NCBI GenBank assembly: GCA_902610655.1
Contig: CACLWL010000002.1
Location: 1 to 64,000 of the forward strand
From: an uncultured Pelagibacteraceae bacterium
GTDB lineage: Bacteria > Pseudomonadota > Alphaproteobacteria > Pelagibacterales > Pelagibacteraceae
Direction of reading: 5' to 3'
Length of the DNA stretch: 64,000 nucleotides
A program made the position numbers and the translations under genes. Below the pieces are notes generated by a model that saw nothing but the letters and a program-made list of their open reading frames with translations, was not told where the DNA came from and made no database searches. Positions 25,105 through 33,168 of this stretch are shown here, piece by piece. Positions within the stretch are counted from its first letter, which is position 1. Each line of letters opens with the position of its first letter.

Positions 25105-25578
25105 ATGAAAAAAACAAATCAAAAAGGTTTTACACTAATAGAATTATTGGTTGTTGTAGCAATTATAGGAGCACTAGCAGCTGTAGGTGTTGTTGCTTAT
25201 AATGGATACACTGCAGCAGCTAAGAAAAATTCTACTAAATCAATTCATGCAAATGCTACAAAATACATTGCTTCAGAAATGGCTAAATGTAACATCGATG
25301 GAGAACCATTCGGTGGAGATATTAGTTGTCCTGGTACCGCAGCAGCGGTTTTGGCATTACTTACTGGAGATGACAGTCCAATGAAAGATAAGAATCCTTT
25401 TGATACAAGTGAAGATGCAGTTGGATCGGGAAATTCTTCTACAGCATCAGATGCAAGTGATTTAGGATATGTAGTAGTAACCGTATCAGGTACTGATATT
25501 GTACTTACAACTAAGTATGATGATGATGATACTGTAGATGCTCTTGAAAGTAAAATCTGCATAGGAAATAGTTGTTAA
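25105..25578 (+). CDS. pilA: Major type IV pilin candidate PilA
   Basis: A 157-residue prepilin. ATG 25105 follows AGGAGG by three bases and gives the leader MKKTNQKG; the track start at 25066 is too early. The mature protein would start FTLIELLVVVAIIGALAAVGVVAYNGY, with Glu+5, the classical type IVa helix. The head is small, with cysteines near KCNI, ISCPG and a C-terminal ICIGNSC, compatible with a D-region disulfide. The strong ribosome binding site and own promoter region favour this as the abundant subunit. It overlaps a second pilin gene. Confidence 0.88.
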   Translation: MKKTNQKGFTLIELLVVVAIIGALAAVGVVAYNGYTAAAKKNSTKSIHANATKYIASEMAKCNIDGEPFGGDISCPGTAAAVLALLTGDDSPMKDKNPFDTSEDAVGSGNSSTASDASDLGYVVVTVSGTDIVLTTKYDDDDTVDALESKICIGNSC

Positions 25579-25979
25579 TAGATAAAGAAGAAGGTTTTAG
25601 TTTAATTGAACTCTTAGTAGTCGTTGCAATAATAGGAGCAATCGCTTCAATTGGTGTGCTTGCTTACAACGGCTACACAGAGGGTGCAACAAAAACTTCA
25701 GCTAAAAACGCTATGCAACAAATCGCATTAGGATATCAAGACTACTACTCTATGAATGGAAGTTACAGTCATACTACAGATGCTACTTGCGATTCCCCAA
25801 GTGCAGCTGATACAAGCCATATAAATACCGAAATTTTTGAATCAGAAGGTGATGATAAAGTCATAGATCTTGATGATTGGGATTTTTGCGTTCAAGATCA
25901 TGCGACGGGATTTTTAATAGTTGGTACCGATGGAACTACTGAATATACTTTGAATGCCAAAGGGAGTAAGAATTTTTAA
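25572..25979 (+). CDS. Second type IV pilin, tandem paralogue
   Basis: A 135-residue prepilin with a very short leader (MLIDKEEG), then FSLIELLVVVAIIGAIASIGVLAYNGYTEGATK. It shares LAYNGYT with the PilA helix end (VAYNGYT), so the two probably arose by duplication. Its head is different: acidic, with two cysteines (ATCDSP, WDFCVQ). There is no ATG; the only start is a TTG at 25572 inside the pilA stop region, implying translation by coupling at a lower level than pilA. It may be a minor or alternative subunit. Confidence 0.82.
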   Translation: MLIDKEEGFSLIELLVVVAIIGAIASIGVLAYNGYTEGATKTSAKNAMQQIALGYQDYYSMNGSYSHTTDATCDSPSAADTSHINTEIFESEGDDKVIDLDDWDFCVQDHATGFLIVGTDGTTEYTLNAKGSKNF

Positions 25980-25996
25980 TTAATGCAGATAATAAA

Positions 25997-26242
25997 ATGT
26001 CTTTTCAAAATTTTAAAAAATTCAGTACGAAATTATTATCTGGTGAGCAATCCACAAAAGTAAAAATATTTTCTACACTTAGTTTATTATGGATGGTTTT
26101 AATAGGTTATCTTGTTTGGTGGAATGGTTTAAAAAGTCCTGGCTTTGATAAAAGTTTTAAGTGGGAAGAATGGATATGGTTTGGTTTAGTACCAGCAATT
26201 ACCCCATTTATTATTTATATTATATGGAAAAAAGATGAATAA
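25997..26242 (+). CDS. Small two-helix membrane protein, unknown
   Basis: This encodes 81 residues with two likely membrane helices (FSTLSLLWMVLIGYLVWW and WIWFGLVPAITPFIIYIIW), separated by a short Trp-rich loop. It lies 17 bases after the second pilin and overlaps the next gene by eight bases, so it belongs to the pilin operon. I recognise no family. A role as a small accessory of pilin insertion or of the following outer-membrane protein is possible but unproven. Confidence 0.7.
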   Translation: MSFQNFKKFSTKLLSGEQSTKVKIFSTLSLLWMVLIGYLVWWNGLKSPGFDKSFKWEEWIWFGLVPAITPFIIYIIWKKDE

Positions 26243-27539
26243 ATTAAAATTTTTAAAAATATTTTTGGTATTAATTATTTTTATCTCAATTGATAAGGTT
26301 TTTGCTTCAGATAAGAATATTACTTATATACAAATTTTACAAAAACCTAATGATTTAGAGTTAAATATAAAGTACGCACAGCAACAAGGAAAAATCGGTA
26401 ACTTTAAACAAACCATTTCTACTTTAGAACGATTGAATATGGTATACCCAGATAATATTGAAATTAAAATGTATTTATTATCTGTTCTTGTGCAAGCTGA
26501 CTCACCTGACAAAGCGCTTACGGTAATAGATGAAATAAAAAATAACGAAGATGCAACAGAAGAAGACTTATTAACGGTTAAAGATATAGAGAAAGAGTTA
26601 GAGGACAGAGCAAGACCAAAATTGTGGAGTTTTGCTGCTGGAGTAAACTGGGGGCTTTCACAAAGTAACAATGTGAACAATGTATCAAAAACTAGATTAC
26701 AAATGAGTTCAGACTCTTTAGATCCTTTCAATACACCAATGCATGATAGAACTTATTCAGCTAGTACTGACATTTCAGCAGTGAGACGAATTGGGGAAGA
26801 TTCATCTTTTTTATTAAATGCAAGTGTATCAGACTCTCGACAAGTAATTGAAACGGGTGATGATGTAGAAGGTTACACCTTGACAACCTCATACGACACA
26901 ACAATCGGTAACCAAGGCATATCAATTTTTGGTATGTTTAGTAAATCTGATTATATTGATGACGCTGATAGCTTTTCTACAATAGCAGGTCTGTCTGGCT
27001 TTTTCCCAAGCGGAGACAGAAGCACATACAGTTATTCTTATTCACTATCTGACTCTAAAGGAAATAGGAATTCTTCTGATACAACTGCTGATGAAACTAA
27101 TTCTATTGGACATAGTGTTACTATTGGCCATGATTATGCAGTTAATGAAATTATTTCAACTAGTCTTTCTACCGGATATGGTATTTCAGAAAATAAAGTT
27201 GGGGTAAATGACTATGAAACCTTTGATTTTGGTTTTAGGCTTAATTTAAATCTACCTATTGCATATGTTTCAATTGGAGAAGCTTTATCATTTAATGAAT
27301 ATTTTGAATCTGACTCCAGCAACAATTCCTCATTAATAAGATCGGATGTCGCTAGTACTTTTGATATAATTGTTGTTAAACCATTAGGTGATTTTTTACC
27401 TTTCTTGGATCCTAACAAATTAATTAATTTGTCATTTTCATATGATAAAACAATTTCAGAAGCTAACATTATAAATTATGATTACGAGGCAGAATCTTTT
27501 GGCTTTGGAATTTCAAGATCTTTCGATTTAAGAGGTTAG
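26235..27539 (+). CDS. Outer-membrane beta-barrel with N-terminal TPR region (Slam/DUF560-like)
   Basis: A 434-residue exported protein. After the signal peptide (ends near KVFA) come TPR-like helices (LNIKYAQQQGKIGNFKQTISTLERLNMVYPDN, about 35-125). From WSFAAGVNWGLSQSNNVNNVS to the end it is all alternating beta strand, finishing FGFGISRSFDLRG with an aromatic-rich last strand typical of barrels. TPR plus barrel with an early W..g.....sNvN motif resembles surface-lipoprotein assembly modulators, but I cannot align it fully. FecR-type and CHASE2 genes follow, a neighbourhood seen in other proteobacteria. Confidence 0.65.
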   Translation: MNKLKFLKIFLVLIIFISIDKVFASDKNITYIQILQKPNDLELNIKYAQQQGKIGNFKQTISTLERLNMVYPDNIEIKMYLLSVLVQADSPDKALTVIDEIKNNEDATEEDLLTVKDIEKELEDRARPKLWSFAAGVNWGLSQSNNVNNVSKTRLQMSSDSLDPFNTPMHDRTYSASTDISAVRRIGEDSSFLLNASVSDSRQVIETGDDVEGYTLTTSYDTTIGNQGISIFGMFSKSDYIDDADSFSTIAGLSGFFPSGDRSTYSYSYSLSDSKGNRNSSDTTADETNSIGHSVTIGHDYAVNEIISTSLSTGYGISENKVGVNDYETFDFGFRLNLNLPIAYVSIGEALSFNEYFESDSSNNSSLIRSDVASTFDIIVVKPLGDFLPFLDPNKLINLSFSYDKTISEANIINYDYEAESFGFGISRSFDLRG

Positions 27540-27674
27540 AATTATTAAGTCTATTTTAAAATTATAATAAAGGTAATTTTTTGCCTGTTTTTCAACATTA
27601 TTCGTGGTTGTAAAAACCCAAACTGACTAAAAAAATGGTTTTTTAAGTCTTAAAAATTGTTATAAGCTTGTCAT

Positions 27675-29069
27675 ATGAAAAGAATTCTGAGTTTCGTTGC
27701 TGGTTTGCTGTTTTTATCTTCAATTTCATTCGCTGAAGAATTAACAATTGAAAAGCAATTAGTTGGTATAGTTGGCGCAATAAACGGAACTGTTAAAACT
27801 GAGAACAGAACTTTAAAAGCTGGAGATAGAATTTATTTAAATGAAACGATCTTGGCAGGTGAAAACTCAGGAACTCAAATTTTATTATTAGATCAATCAA
27901 CTTTTACTATTGGCTCTGACTCAGAAGTTGTAATGGATACTTTCATATATGATCCAGAAACAAATGATGGAAAAATAGTTGCCAGTGTAAAACAAGGTAG
28001 TTTAAAAGTAATATCAGGATTAATAAGCAAAAAAAACCCAGATAGCTTAACAGTTGAAGTACCAGAGGGGACTTTAGGATCTAGAGGTACAGAATTTCAA
28101 ACTAATGTATCAAAAGGTAAAACAGATACTTTATTAATCGGACCAGGAAAAAATAATACTTTAGGATTAAGACCAGGCGCAGTACTCGTTGGAAATAATA
28201 AAGGACAAACTTTATTAAACAAACCTTACAGTATCACAAGCATGACTAAAGGAAAAGCTCCAGGTAAAGCTAGGCAAATTACAAAAGCACAGTTAAAAAA
28301 ATTCAATAAAAAAATGAAAGCTTTAAAAGTTGCAAAAGCTACAGGCGCATCAAAAGAAGAAAAGAAAGCTATTAGAAAAAAAATTAAACAAGAATTAAAA
28401 GCACAAGGTTTTGAAAAAGAAGAAATTAGAACTTTAATTAAAGACAACCTACAAAAAGATAAAGAGAAAAGAATTGTTTTATTAAATGAGGGAGGTCAAG
28501 ACACTACTGATTTAGAAATTGACCAAAGTATAACTGATGAGGTTGAGGCCCCAGAAATAGAAATTGCTGAACCTGAAACTCCAACAGTAGACATTGAGCC
28601 TAAGGCAACAGAACCGAAAAAAGATAAAAAGAAAAAAGATAAAGCTAAAAAGAAAAAAGGAAAAAAGAAAAAAGAAAAAGCTAAAAATAAAAAAGGAAAA
28701 AAGAAAAAAGAAAAAGCTAAAAAATCAAAAGATAAAAAGAAAAAAGCTACTAAAAAGAAAGCTACTAAGAAAAAAGAAACTAAAAAGAAAGCTACTAAAA
28801 AGAAAGCTACTAAAAAGAAGGCAACTAAAAAGAAAGTTACTAAAAAGAAAGCAACTAAAAAGAAAGCTACTAAGAAAAAAGCACCTAAAAAGAAAAAGGC
28901 TGTGAAGAAAAAAGCGCCTAAAAAGAAAAAAGCAGTTAAAAAGAAAAAAGCAGTTAAAAAGAAAAAAGTAGTTAAAAAGAAAAAAGTAGTTAAAAAGAAA
29001 AAGAAAATAGTTAAGAAAATAGTTAAGAAAAAGAAAAAGAAGAAAAAAAAGAAGAGAAAAAAGAAATAA
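27675..29069 (+). CDS. Exported FecR-domain protein with histone-like lysine-rich tail
   Basis: A 464-residue protein. The signal peptide (MKRILSFVAGLLFLSSISFA) is followed by a FecR domain (about 25-190): VGIVGAINGTVKTENRTLKAGDRIYLNETILAGENSGTQI, LLDQSTFTIGSDSEV, VKQGSLKVISG and PEGTLGSRGTEFQ. A basic helical middle (KAQLKKFNKKMKALKVAK) and an acidic linker follow. The last ~150 residues are almost only Lys with Ala and Thr in KKKATKKK-type repeats. The tail resembles histone H1-like bacterial tails, but here the protein appears exported, so it more likely binds polyanions or the cell surface. Ligand and partner are unknown. It lies between the barrel and CHASE2-phosphatase genes. Confidence 0.82.
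   Translation: MKRILSFVAGLLFLSSISFAEELTIEKQLVGIVGAINGTVKTENRTLKAGDRIYLNETILAGENSGTQILLLDQSTFTIGSDSEVVMDTFIYDPETNDGKIVASVKQGSLKVISGLISKKNPDSLTVEVPEGTLGSRGTEFQTNVSKGKTDTLLIGPGKNNTLGLRPGAVLVGNNKGQTLLNKPYSITSMTKGKAPGKARQITKAQLKKFNKKMKALKVAKATGASKEEKKAIRKKIKQELKAQGFEKEEIRTLIKDNLQKDKEKRIVLLNEGGQDTTDLEIDQSITDEVEAPEIEIAEPETPTVDIEPKATEPKKDKKKKDKAKKKKGKKKKEKAKNKKGKKKKEKAKKSKDKKKKATKKKATKKKETKKKATKKKATKKKATKKKVTKKKATKKKATKKKAPKKKKAVKKKAPKKKKAVKKKKAVKKKKVVKKKKVVKKKKKIVKKIVKKKKKKKKKKRKKK
28617..29066 (+). repeat. Degenerate tandem repeat encoding the lysine tail
   Basis: About 450 bases of AAA/AAG-rich tandem units, mainly a 15-base unit GCTACTAAAAAGAAA (Ala-Thr-Lys-Lys-Lys), grading into AAAGCAGTTAAAAAGAAA units. 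One strand is almost pure purine with frequent A-runs. The region is likely to vary in length between strains by slippage or unequal recombination. Shadow ORFs in the other frames here are not genes. Confidence 0.9.
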
Positions 29070-29128
29070 TCTCTATAAATTCCTCTAAGATTTATTTACT
29101 TTAATAATAATATATATACATTCTAAGT

Positions 29129-31222
29129 GTGAAGGCTTGGTTATCGAAATATGGAAATTATGTAACATTCTTTATTTTATTATTTCTTTTAATTTCTATA
29201 AAAATATCAAACCCTAGCTTTGTAAAATCAATTTCCTTTATAAGTTTTGATTTATATCAAAAAATATTTCCTTTAGAAAAAAATGAAACAGAGGTAGTTA
29301 TAATTGATATTGACGAAAAAAGTCTCGGAAAATTTGGTCAATTTCCATGGAGCAGGTCTGTTTTTGCTAAAATTTTAGAAAATGTTAATGCAGTAAATCC
29401 AAAAGCAATAGGTTTTGATGTTTTTTTCACTGAAAAAGACAAACAATCACCCAAAGAATTTTTAAAAGCTTATAATTTAATACCAACAGATGTTGGAGAA
29501 ATTCAAAATCTTAAAGGCCATGATGAAATATTTAAAGAACAATTAGAAAAATCAAAATCAGTTACTGCTGTTTTAGGAAGTACTGTTCCTTCCCATAGTA
29601 ATTATGATAGAAAATCAAAAGCTAGGTTTCTTGCAAAAGGAGGTGACCCCAAAAAATTTACGTATTCGTATCCTTATTCAATTGGATCTTTAGAAATGTT
29701 AGAAAAAAGTGTTAAGGGACTTGGTTCAATATCTTTTCTTGATCAAACAGACGGAATAATAAGATCTTTACCATTAATAGTTCAGTTCGAAAAAAAAATG
29801 TACCCAACAATGGGTCTTGAGATGGTAAGAGTTGCTGAAAAACAAAAGAATTTATATGTAGAAATGAATGAGGTTGGCATTAGCAAAATAAGCGCAAGAC
29901 CACATAAAATTTTGTCTGATCCAAATGGAATAATTTGGATTAAATATAAAAAATCTCTTAAAAGCCAATACATTTCTGCTAGTTCAGTTTTTGATGGAAA
30001 GTTTGATGAAGCAAGATTTAAAGATAAATATGTATTGATAGGAGCTTCCGCACAGGGTTTATTTGATTTAGTTAAAACACCTTTAGGAGTGACTATTCCA
30101 GGAGTAGAAGTTCATGCAAATGTTATTGAAAATATTTTAGATCAATCCTATTTAATACGAAATCCAAATACTTATGTTTTTGAATTAATATTCTCAATAT
30201 TGGTTGCTTTAATTACCTTTCTGTTATCTCAAAAGATTAAACCAAAATATAGTTTGTCAGTATTTTTTGGAAGTCTGGTAGTGACAATAATTATTGGTTT
30301 TAGTTACTTTTTATTAAAATCTGAACTGGTTGATATAAGTTATCCAATTTTCATACTTACAATAACATTTCTAACTGGTTTGTACTTTAGATTTATAGAA
30401 GAAAATAAAATGGCGCTTGCCAATCTTCAGAAAGAGGCAAAACTCCTTAAAGAAAGAGAACTCGCAGGAGGAGTTCAAAAAAGCCTTTTTCCAAATATTG
30501 AAAGATTTGAAAATTTCATTTATGCAAAAAATGTACCAGCAAGAGATGTCTCAGGCGATTATTATGATGTTGTAAAGGTAAGTTCTAATGAATATTTTTT
30601 TACACTTGCAGATGTTTCTGGAAAAGGGATTAAAGCAGGTATGTATATGGCAAAAGCTTCATCTATATTTAGAACTCTATCTAACCTTTCTTATCCACTT
30701 GAAAAAGTAGTATTCGGGGTAAATAATGAGCTTGTTGAAGCAAAGTTTAAAGGAATGTTTGTCACTGCAGTTTTTGGTAAATTTAATATTGAAACTGGAG
30801 AAGTAAATTTTGTTAATGCTGGTCATGAAAGTATAATGGTGTTCGATCGAAATAAAAAATTTGAATTCATTAAATCCGAGATGCCCCCAATTGGTATTAT
30901 TAAATACTTCACTGAGTCGATGGTAAAATCAAATAAAATTAATCTTAAAGATAAGACATTTGTTGTTTACACCGACGGAGTGACAGAAGGATATTTAAAG
31001 AATGGCCAAGAGCTTGGCGCAGAAGGGGTTCAAGAAATTGTAAAAGACCTTCAAAATACAACACCAAAAGTTATTGTAGATAGTATCGCTGAAAAACTTG
31101 ATTGGGGAGCTGAAAAGTTAAGAGATGACATTACTTGCTTAGCTTTAAATTTAAATAATACTGAATTAATAAAGCCTGCTAAGAAAAAAAGACCAGAAAA
31201 CCAAGAAGAAGACAACAAATAA
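29129..31222 (+). CDS. CHASE2-domain membrane PP2C (SpoIIE/RsbU-like) phosphatase
   Basis: A 697-residue membrane sensor phosphatase starting at GTG 29129. An N-terminal helix leads to a large extracytoplasmic CHASE2 domain (about 45-345: VVIIDIDEKSLGKFGQFPWSR, AIGFDVFFTE, YVLIGASAQGLFDLVKTPLG, PGVEVHANVIENIL). Three clustered membrane helices follow (about 350-430), then a cytoplasmic PP2C domain (about 450-680) with VSGDYYD, TLADVSGKG, YTDGVTEG and RDDITCLAL metal sites. It should report an envelope signal by dephosphorylating a STAS protein. The only STAS gene in the window is at 24625-24924. The preceding FecR protein could be its periplasmic input. Confidence 0.9.
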   Translation: MKAWLSKYGNYVTFFILLFLLISIKISNPSFVKSISFISFDLYQKIFPLEKNETEVVIIDIDEKSLGKFGQFPWSRSVFAKILENVNAVNPKAIGFDVFFTEKDKQSPKEFLKAYNLIPTDVGEIQNLKGHDEIFKEQLEKSKSVTAVLGSTVPSHSNYDRKSKARFLAKGGDPKKFTYSYPYSIGSLEMLEKSVKGLGSISFLDQTDGIIRSLPLIVQFEKKMYPTMGLEMVRVAEKQKNLYVEMNEVGISKISARPHKILSDPNGIIWIKYKKSLKSQYISASSVFDGKFDEARFKDKYVLIGASAQGLFDLVKTPLGVTIPGVEVHANVIENILDQSYLIRNPNTYVFELIFSILVALITFLLSQKIKPKYSLSVFFGSLVVTIIIGFSYFLLKSELVDISYPIFILTITFLTGLYFRFIEENKMALANLQKEAKLLKERELAGGVQKSLFPNIERFENFIYAKNVPARDVSGDYYDVVKVSSNEYFFTLADVSGKGIKAGMYMAKASSIFRTLSNLSYPLEKVVFGVNNELVEAKFKGMFVTAVFGKFNIETGEVNFVNAGHESIMVFDRNKKFEFIKSEMPPIGIIKYFTESMVKSNKINLKDKTFVVYTDGVTEGYLKNGQELGAEGVQEIVKDLQNTTPKVIVDSIAEKLDWGAEKLRDDITCLALNLNNTELIKPAKKKRPENQEEDNK

Positions 31223-31257
31223 ATAAAACCCAAATTGGTTTATTAATATTTTTCTTT
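31222..31257 (+). terminator. Probable intrinsic terminator after CHASE2-phosphatase
   Basis: AATAAAACC and GGTTTATT form a stem with a one-base bulge around a six-base loop, followed by a T-rich run (AATATTTTTCTTTT). It begins at the last base of the stop codon and would end the barrel-FecR-CHASE2 transcription unit. Confidence 0.45.
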
Positions 31258-31300
31258 TGTCTTTTATCACATATAATAATAAAAATTCATTTAGGGAAAC

Positions 31301-31615
31301 ATGAAAAAAGTATTTGGAATAATATTTGCAGTTTTATTTTTAAACGGATGTGCGCAAACTACATCAATGATGGGGCCAACTTATACAATGGCAAAAACAG
31401 GAAGCGTTGTTCAAGCAGGTTCATCTGTTGCTACATCTTATGGAATCAAACAAGCACTAGGACAATCCCCAACTGAATACATTACATCATTAACTAAAAA
31501 AGAAACCAAAGTTAGAGAATGTAGAACTTTTCATTCATCTAGTTTAAGTGAAATATTTTTTGAAACTTTAGATGAAATAGATTGTTTAAGAGACCCTTTT
31601 AGTATTTTAAAATAA
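31301..31615 (+). CDS. Small lipoprotein, unknown function
   Basis: A 104-residue lipoprotein with signal MKKVFGIIFAVLFLNGC (lipobox LNGC). The mature part contains GPTYTMAKTGSVVQAGSSVATSYGIKQALGQSPTEYI, a small Gly/Ser/Ala-rich segment found in short outer-membrane lipoproteins of marine alphaproteobacteria. Two later cysteines (RECR, DCLRD) may pair. No function is known to me. It has its own leader after a likely terminator and converges on grxC. Confidence 0.75.
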   Translation: MKKVFGIIFAVLFLNGCAQTTSMMGPTYTMAKTGSVVQAGSSVATSYGIKQALGQSPTEYITSLTKKETKVRECRTFHSSSLSEIFFETLDEIDCLRDPFSILK

Positions 31616-31616
31616 A

Positions 31617-31874
31617 TTAATTACCTAAAATATTTTTTAACTCTCCATTTTTCTCTAAGGCTCTCAACTCTTCGTATCCACCAATATGATTATCTTCGAT
31701 AAAAATTTGTGGAACAGTTCTTCGGCCATTACTTTTTTTAATCATCTCTTCTCTAATTTTTAAATCAGTTCCAATATCAACTTCTTTAAAAGATGCATTA
31801 TTTCGTTTTAGAAGTCTTTTTGCTGCATCACAGAATGCACACATCGGTCCAGTATACATAATAATATTTTTCAT
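31617..31874 (-). CDS. grxC: Glutaredoxin 3 (GrxC-type)
   Basis: An 85-residue thioredoxin-fold protein, usual for dithiol glutaredoxins, which reduce disulfides with glutathione in the cytoplasm. The active site is CAFC (residues 12-15) in place of the common CPYC. The cis-proline motif RRTVPQIFI and the glutathione-binding IGGYEEL segment are present. It lies just upstream, on the same strand, of nothing else obvious; the DUF2805 gene precedes it by 31 bases, so the two may be co-transcribed. Confidence 0.92.
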   Translation of the reverse strand: MKNIIMYTGPMCAFCDAAKRLLKRNNASFKEVDIGTDLKIREEMIKKSNGRRTVPQIFIEDNHIGGYEELRALEKNGELKNILGN

Positions 31875-31905
31875 ACTTTAGATATAACCATTATTAAATT
31901 TTTTT

Positions 31906-32202
31906 CTAGCTTCGATAATCATTTTTATTTATTTTAACTCTTATATTTTTTCTAAAAGCTTCAAATTTCTTTCTGTGTTTTATACTTTTTGAATGGACTC
32001 TTTTTCTCCATAAACGAAAAGATGAAGGCTTAAGAGATTTTCTCATAATTTTAATAACCTCATTTTCCGATTTTCCGGTTTTACTTTTAATTTCTTCGAA
32101 TGTGATTCTGTCTGCCCAAGCTGCCCATATAACCCAATCTGGACTCTCCTCCTTAGGCTCTGGATTTTTAACTCTGGTTTGGGGTCTGTGACTTTTTTTC
32201 AT
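31906..32202 (-). CDS. DUF2805 / TIGR03643-type small protein
   Basis: A 98-residue basic protein. The core PDWVIWAAWADRITFEEIKSKTGKSENEVIKIMRKSLKPSSFRLWRKRVHSKSIKHRKKF is the recognisable conserved family of uncharacterised bacterial proteins (DUF2805). The middle looks like a helix-turn-helix (TFEEIKSKTGKSENEVIKIMR), and the many Arg and Lys suggest nucleic-acid binding. Function is unknown. Confidence 0.8.
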   Translation of the reverse strand: MKKSHRPQTRVKNPEPKEESPDWVIWAAWADRITFEEIKSKTGKSENEVIKIMRKSLKPSSFRLWRKRVHSKSIKHRKKFEAFRKNIRVKINKNDYRS

Positions 32203-32244
32203 AAATTTTTTAACTATTTTTTAGTAAATCGTTAATGAAATTTT

Positions 32245-32260
32245 TATAACATGTGTTATA
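32245..32260. promoter_or_regulatory. Operator-like palindrome upstream of ProC-like operon
   Basis: TATAACA-TG-TGTTATA is a perfect inverted repeat with 7-base arms in the 192-base gap between the divergent DUF2805 gene and the ProC-like gene. The rest of the gap shows no tRNA or ORF. It may control the ProC-like/LivGFHM operon. Confidence 0.35.
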
Positions 32261-32394
32261 TTCATCATAGATAGTCCTATCTAGCCATCTTTAGCTCCCG
32301 GTTTTATAGGGCTATCCACAACTCATAATATATAAATTTCCATTTTTTTACCAATTAGATAATTTTGGTGTAATAATATTAATGTCTATTTTTT

Positions 32395-33165
32395 ATGAAA
32401 TTAGGTTTTTTAGGAACAGGAAATATCACTTCAGATGTAATAAGTGGAATTTGTAAATCTAGTTTAAAATTTAAACAAATAGTAATTTCACCTAGAAATA
32501 GAATTAAGGCTAATAAATTAAGAAAGAAATTTAGAAAAGTTTATATAGCTAAAAATAATCAAGAAGTCTTAAACAAATCTGATTGGGTGTTTATAGGTTT
32601 ACTACCAAAAGTTGCTGAGAAAATTTTACCAGAGTTGAAGTTTAAAAAAAATCATACAGTAATTAGTTTTGTTGCAACTCTTGATTTTTCAACTTTAAAA
32701 AAAATTATAAATAATAAAAAAACTTTAGTAAGGGCAATACCTATGCCCCCTATATCTCTCGGCATGGGTCCTGTAGTTATGTATCCACCTAATAAAAAAG
32801 TTAAAAATTTCTTTAATAAAGTTGGAAAAAGTATTGAAATAAAAAATGAAAAACAATCTAATAATTTTTGGGCTATTTCAGGAACAATGGCAACATTTTA
32901 CGAAACTTTAAAAGTTTTATCTGATTGGTTGGTAAAAAAGAAAGTAAATAGGATAAAATCTAAAGAATATATTACCTCGCTGTATTTTGCCTTAGCAGGA
33001 TTAGCATTAGAAAATTCACGTAATAGTTTAAAGAAATTTGTTGCAGATTCTCAAACACAGGGGGGTTTAAATTGGCAAGGAGTAAATTATTTAAGAAAAT
33101 CTGGTTATTACAAGTCACTTGAAAATTCTCTAAATAATTTATTAAAAAGATTAAATAAATCTTAA
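32395..33165 (+). CDS. Pyrroline-5-carboxylate reductase-like oxidoreductase
   Basis: A 256-residue protein of the ProC fold. The N-terminal Rossmann motif MKLGFLGTGNITSDVISGI replaces the family's usual GxGxMA. VISPRNRIKANKLRKKF, KSDWVFIGLLPKVAEKIL and LVRAIPMPPISLGMGPVVMY match the strands and the RxMPN-like region. The C-terminal TQGGLNWQGVNYL corresponds to the TPGGTT.agl segment of true P5C reductases. The divergence (RAIPMPP instead of R.MPN; GGLN instead of GGTT) suggests another imine or keto substrate. It starts an apparent operon with livGFHM; only three bases separate it from livG. Confidence 0.7.
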   Translation: MKLGFLGTGNITSDVISGICKSSLKFKQIVISPRNRIKANKLRKKFRKVYIAKNNQEVLNKSDWVFIGLLPKVAEKILPELKFKKNHTVISFVATLDFSTLKKIINNKKTLVRAIPMPPISLGMGPVVMYPPNKKVKNFFNKVGKSIEIKNEKQSNNFWAISGTMATFYETLKVLSDWLVKKKVNRIKSKEYITSLYFALAGLALENSRNSLKKFVADSQTQGGLNWQGVNYLRKSGYYKSLENSLNNLLKRLNKS

Positions 33166-33168
33166 TCT

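Noticed and set aside
27540-27674. Terminator between the barrel and FecR genes
   Set aside because: A-run and T-run segments exist, but no stem of useful strength could be drawn.
28594-28905. 103-residue Lys/Arg/Leu-rich ORF in frame +1
   Set aside because: It is a frame-shifted reading of the lysine repeat of the FecR-domain protein; composition follows from the AAA/AAG repeat.
28617-29066. CRISPR-like or satellite array
   Set aside because: Units are in frame, degenerate and encode a continuous lysine tail; there are no unique spacers.
32270-32330. Possible tRNA or structured RNA around GCTCCCGGTTTTATAGGGCTA
   Set aside because: No cloverleaf, anticodon arm or CCA-end pattern can be drawn; only a weak bulged stem.
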